From: Sympetrum striolatum | Taxonomy: Eukaryota; Arthropoda; Insecta; Odonata; Libellulidae | DNA: 64,000 nt | Direction: 5' to 3' | Assembly (NCBI GenBank): GCA_947579665.1 | Contig: OX388349.1 | Coordinates: 26,506,459 to 26,570,458 of the forward strand | Shown: piece by piece, positions 62,570 through 64,000 of the stretch | Layout of the letters: every line of letters begins with the position of its first letter | Numbering within the stretch: the first letter of the stretch is position 1 | Notes under the pieces: model-generated | Told to the model about the DNA's origin: nothing | Databases searched by the model: none | What the model saw: the letters and a program-made list of their open reading frames with translations, nothing else | Translations under genes and position numbers: made by a program

Positions 62570-63185
62570 GTGTTAGACGATTAAGGATGCCAAGATTGAG
62601 ATTAAAGGATTTAGAAAGGGATTTGCATTGGGAGCTAAGTATCTCGGGTTGTTAGCACACTTAACTTTTATTGCTTTGATTCTGAGAATTGCCACGTTGA
62701 GAGGTTATTGTAATGCCGTTCAGCGTTTGAGTTCTCTCCAACTTGATTGGACCGTTAAATAATGTACGCTTAATCACCATTAAAAGTATTTATAATTTTT
62801 TAAGTCATGTATGAGGTAATGTATTATTATAATTATACGATCCCAACCCAGCAAAACTCAACCCATTCCCATCTGTAGCCACTCTCTTGTTCAAAATCTT
62901 ATATTAGTCTGTGCATAGTCGTTCAATTGATACCGTCTGCAAACAAGACGCACTCAGTTGTCGTAGTGGTCAGTTGTACAAGCGCTTAATCGTCGCAAGC
63001 TCAGTTGTCGCCTCACGAACTCCTTCACCCCACTGAGATCACAAAATGCCTTGGCCATCTAACTCTTTTCAACTGCAGAGATTTTTTTCTGTCCCTACCT
63101 TTTCCTCTGTCTAAATGAATGTATTTAAAAATATATTGTGCCTCTATAGTTTATTATTTTATTTATGACTTTTTTCCTATTTTTT
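62570..63185. other. Noncoding DNA
   Basis: No gene seen. The word tcagttgtcg occurs twice (near 62955 and 63000), with a partial tcagttgt match between the two (near 62970), without obvious meaning. Confidence 0.4.
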
Positions 63186-63193
63186 GTTAGACC

Positions 63194-63483
63194 AGAGGTT
63201 TCCAAAGTGTGGTCCGTGGACTCCCGGGAGTTCGCGACAGTATTTTTGTAGGTCGGTAGGCGCTCTAACATAAAATGGAAGATTTCCAATTTTTTAATCT
63301 GAAACACTCGTGCCATTGAAATTCATTTTTCTGTGTGAATGTCTCAAACTTATATTTTTTTCTTTTGAATTAAAAAACAATAAATATATGAGTTTAGAAT
63401 ATTAATTTTTGGTTCATGCCAAAACTGAGAAGGGGTCCCTAAGTTTTTTCTCTTCCACGGACTGGAAAGTTTGGGAACCACGG
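63194..63483. mobile_element. hAT-superfamily MITE, 290 bp
   Basis: The left end is CAGAGGTTTCCAAAGTGTGG and the right end, complemented, CCGTGGTTCCCAAACTTTCC; both continue into TCCGTGGA. Flanks tgttagac (63186-63193) and ggttggac (63484-63491) form an 8-bp target duplication with two mismatches. These are typical hAT features. The interior is noncoding, and the degree of decay suggests an old insertion, unrelated in sequence to the hAT MITE at 21.3 kb except for the terminal motif. Confidence 0.75.
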
Positions 63484-63491
63484 GGTTGGAC

Positions 63492-64000
63492 CATTTTTGA
63501 TTTATTGTTTATTTACTAGTGTATTTATTGGTCTATTTTTTCCTATTTACATGTAAATGTGTTCCTACTGTTTCGTTATGGTATGGTATGGTGTATTATT
63601 AATTTCTCTTCCTATCTTAAAAATCTCAATCTGATTCCATCAGTAAATTTAACTTTATTATCTAGAGGTGTTGCATGTTTTTCACACACCACTTCTTGAG
63701 GATGTTTTTTGAAGCGGAAGTTTTTTCTAAACTCTTAGTTTAGGTTTTCTTAATCCACATTGTAGTCTTCTTCAGTCTAATTTTTTCAAGCTAAACTTTT
63801 CTTTAACATATACGACGATGGCATAGCTGTAAGAAAAGACTTTTCAGTCTCAATATTGCCCTGGATAAAGTCTTTTTATATTATCATTATTACATTTTGC
63901 GAATATAATTATTGTTCGTTCGAAATTAATGATTCAGTTTTTCGATTCTCTCGGTGATTTCTAATCTTCTATCTTTGACGGCGTCGCTGCCTCATCTGGA
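63492..64000. other. Noncoding AT-rich DNA
   Basis: Nothing recognised apart from a short (atggt)n run near 63580. Confidence 0.5.

Noticed and set aside
63245..63275. Fragment of the CA-bearing element (ggcgctctaacataaaa)
   Set aside because: A 17-bp resemblance inside the hAT MITE, too short to call.

Overview
The window is an AT-rich stretch of nuclear DNA from a metazoan, most likely an arthropod. No complete host gene can be supported. The sequence is low in coding potential and dominated by transposable elements and their remains: Helitrons, a Transib (RAG1-like) transposon, hAT and TA-flanked MITEs, a TTAA-site element, a tRNA-derived SINE, and decayed non-LTR retrotransposons. The arthropod call rests on this mixture (Transib and RTE-like elements are common in insects) and not on any diagnostic host gene.

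Layout: 1-9400 is mostly featureless AT-rich DNA with a 77-bp TA-flanked foldback MITE (797-873), a (TA)n tract, a small hairpin with a tRNA B-box-like core (1875-1933) and a frameshifted N-terminal fragment resembling an R2/NeSL-type retrotransposon (4123-4842). A complete Transib insertion occupies 9412-12794: both ends begin with the heptamer CACAGTG (the same as the V(D)J recombination signal heptamer), the 5-bp target duplication is CGTGG, the inverted repeats are about 740 bp each, and the transposase inside is decayed. From 12.8 to 24.7 kb there are an unrecognised decayed coding patch on the minus strand (about 13.9-14.3 kb), a TA-flanked MITE, a hAT MITE and an inverted pair of LTR-element-like fragments. 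An RTE-like LINE tail lies at 24763-25519. An unclassified element of about 1.05 kb with a (CA)n tract and a 3'-end hairpin is present in three clustered copies at 25.9-29.2 kb and again at 58.2-59.3 kb.

The most striking structure is 32856-56195. A 1.1-kb Helitron (5' TC, 3' hairpin plus CTCG, A|T target) has been split by a 22.2-kb head-to-tail concatemer of six units of a second Helitron/Helentron-like family (3' hairpin plus CTAG). Unit 2 carries the C-terminal end of a Helitron-type PIF1 helicase. Unit 3 carries a second, inverted copy of the outer Helitron, and an empty version of that site is visible in unit 5. Units 3 and 5 share a TTAA-flanked element at the same site, and only the unit-3 copy has acquired a tRNA-derived SINE with a 12-bp target duplication. 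Because units preserve both filled and empty sites, the order of insertion and duplication events can be read directly.

From 56.2 kb to the end the sequence is again mostly unannotatable, with a weak candidate promoter plus first exon near 62.5 kb and a 290-bp hAT MITE at 63194-63483. All element classifications are by eye from termini, target sites and recognisable protein motifs; no database search was possible.
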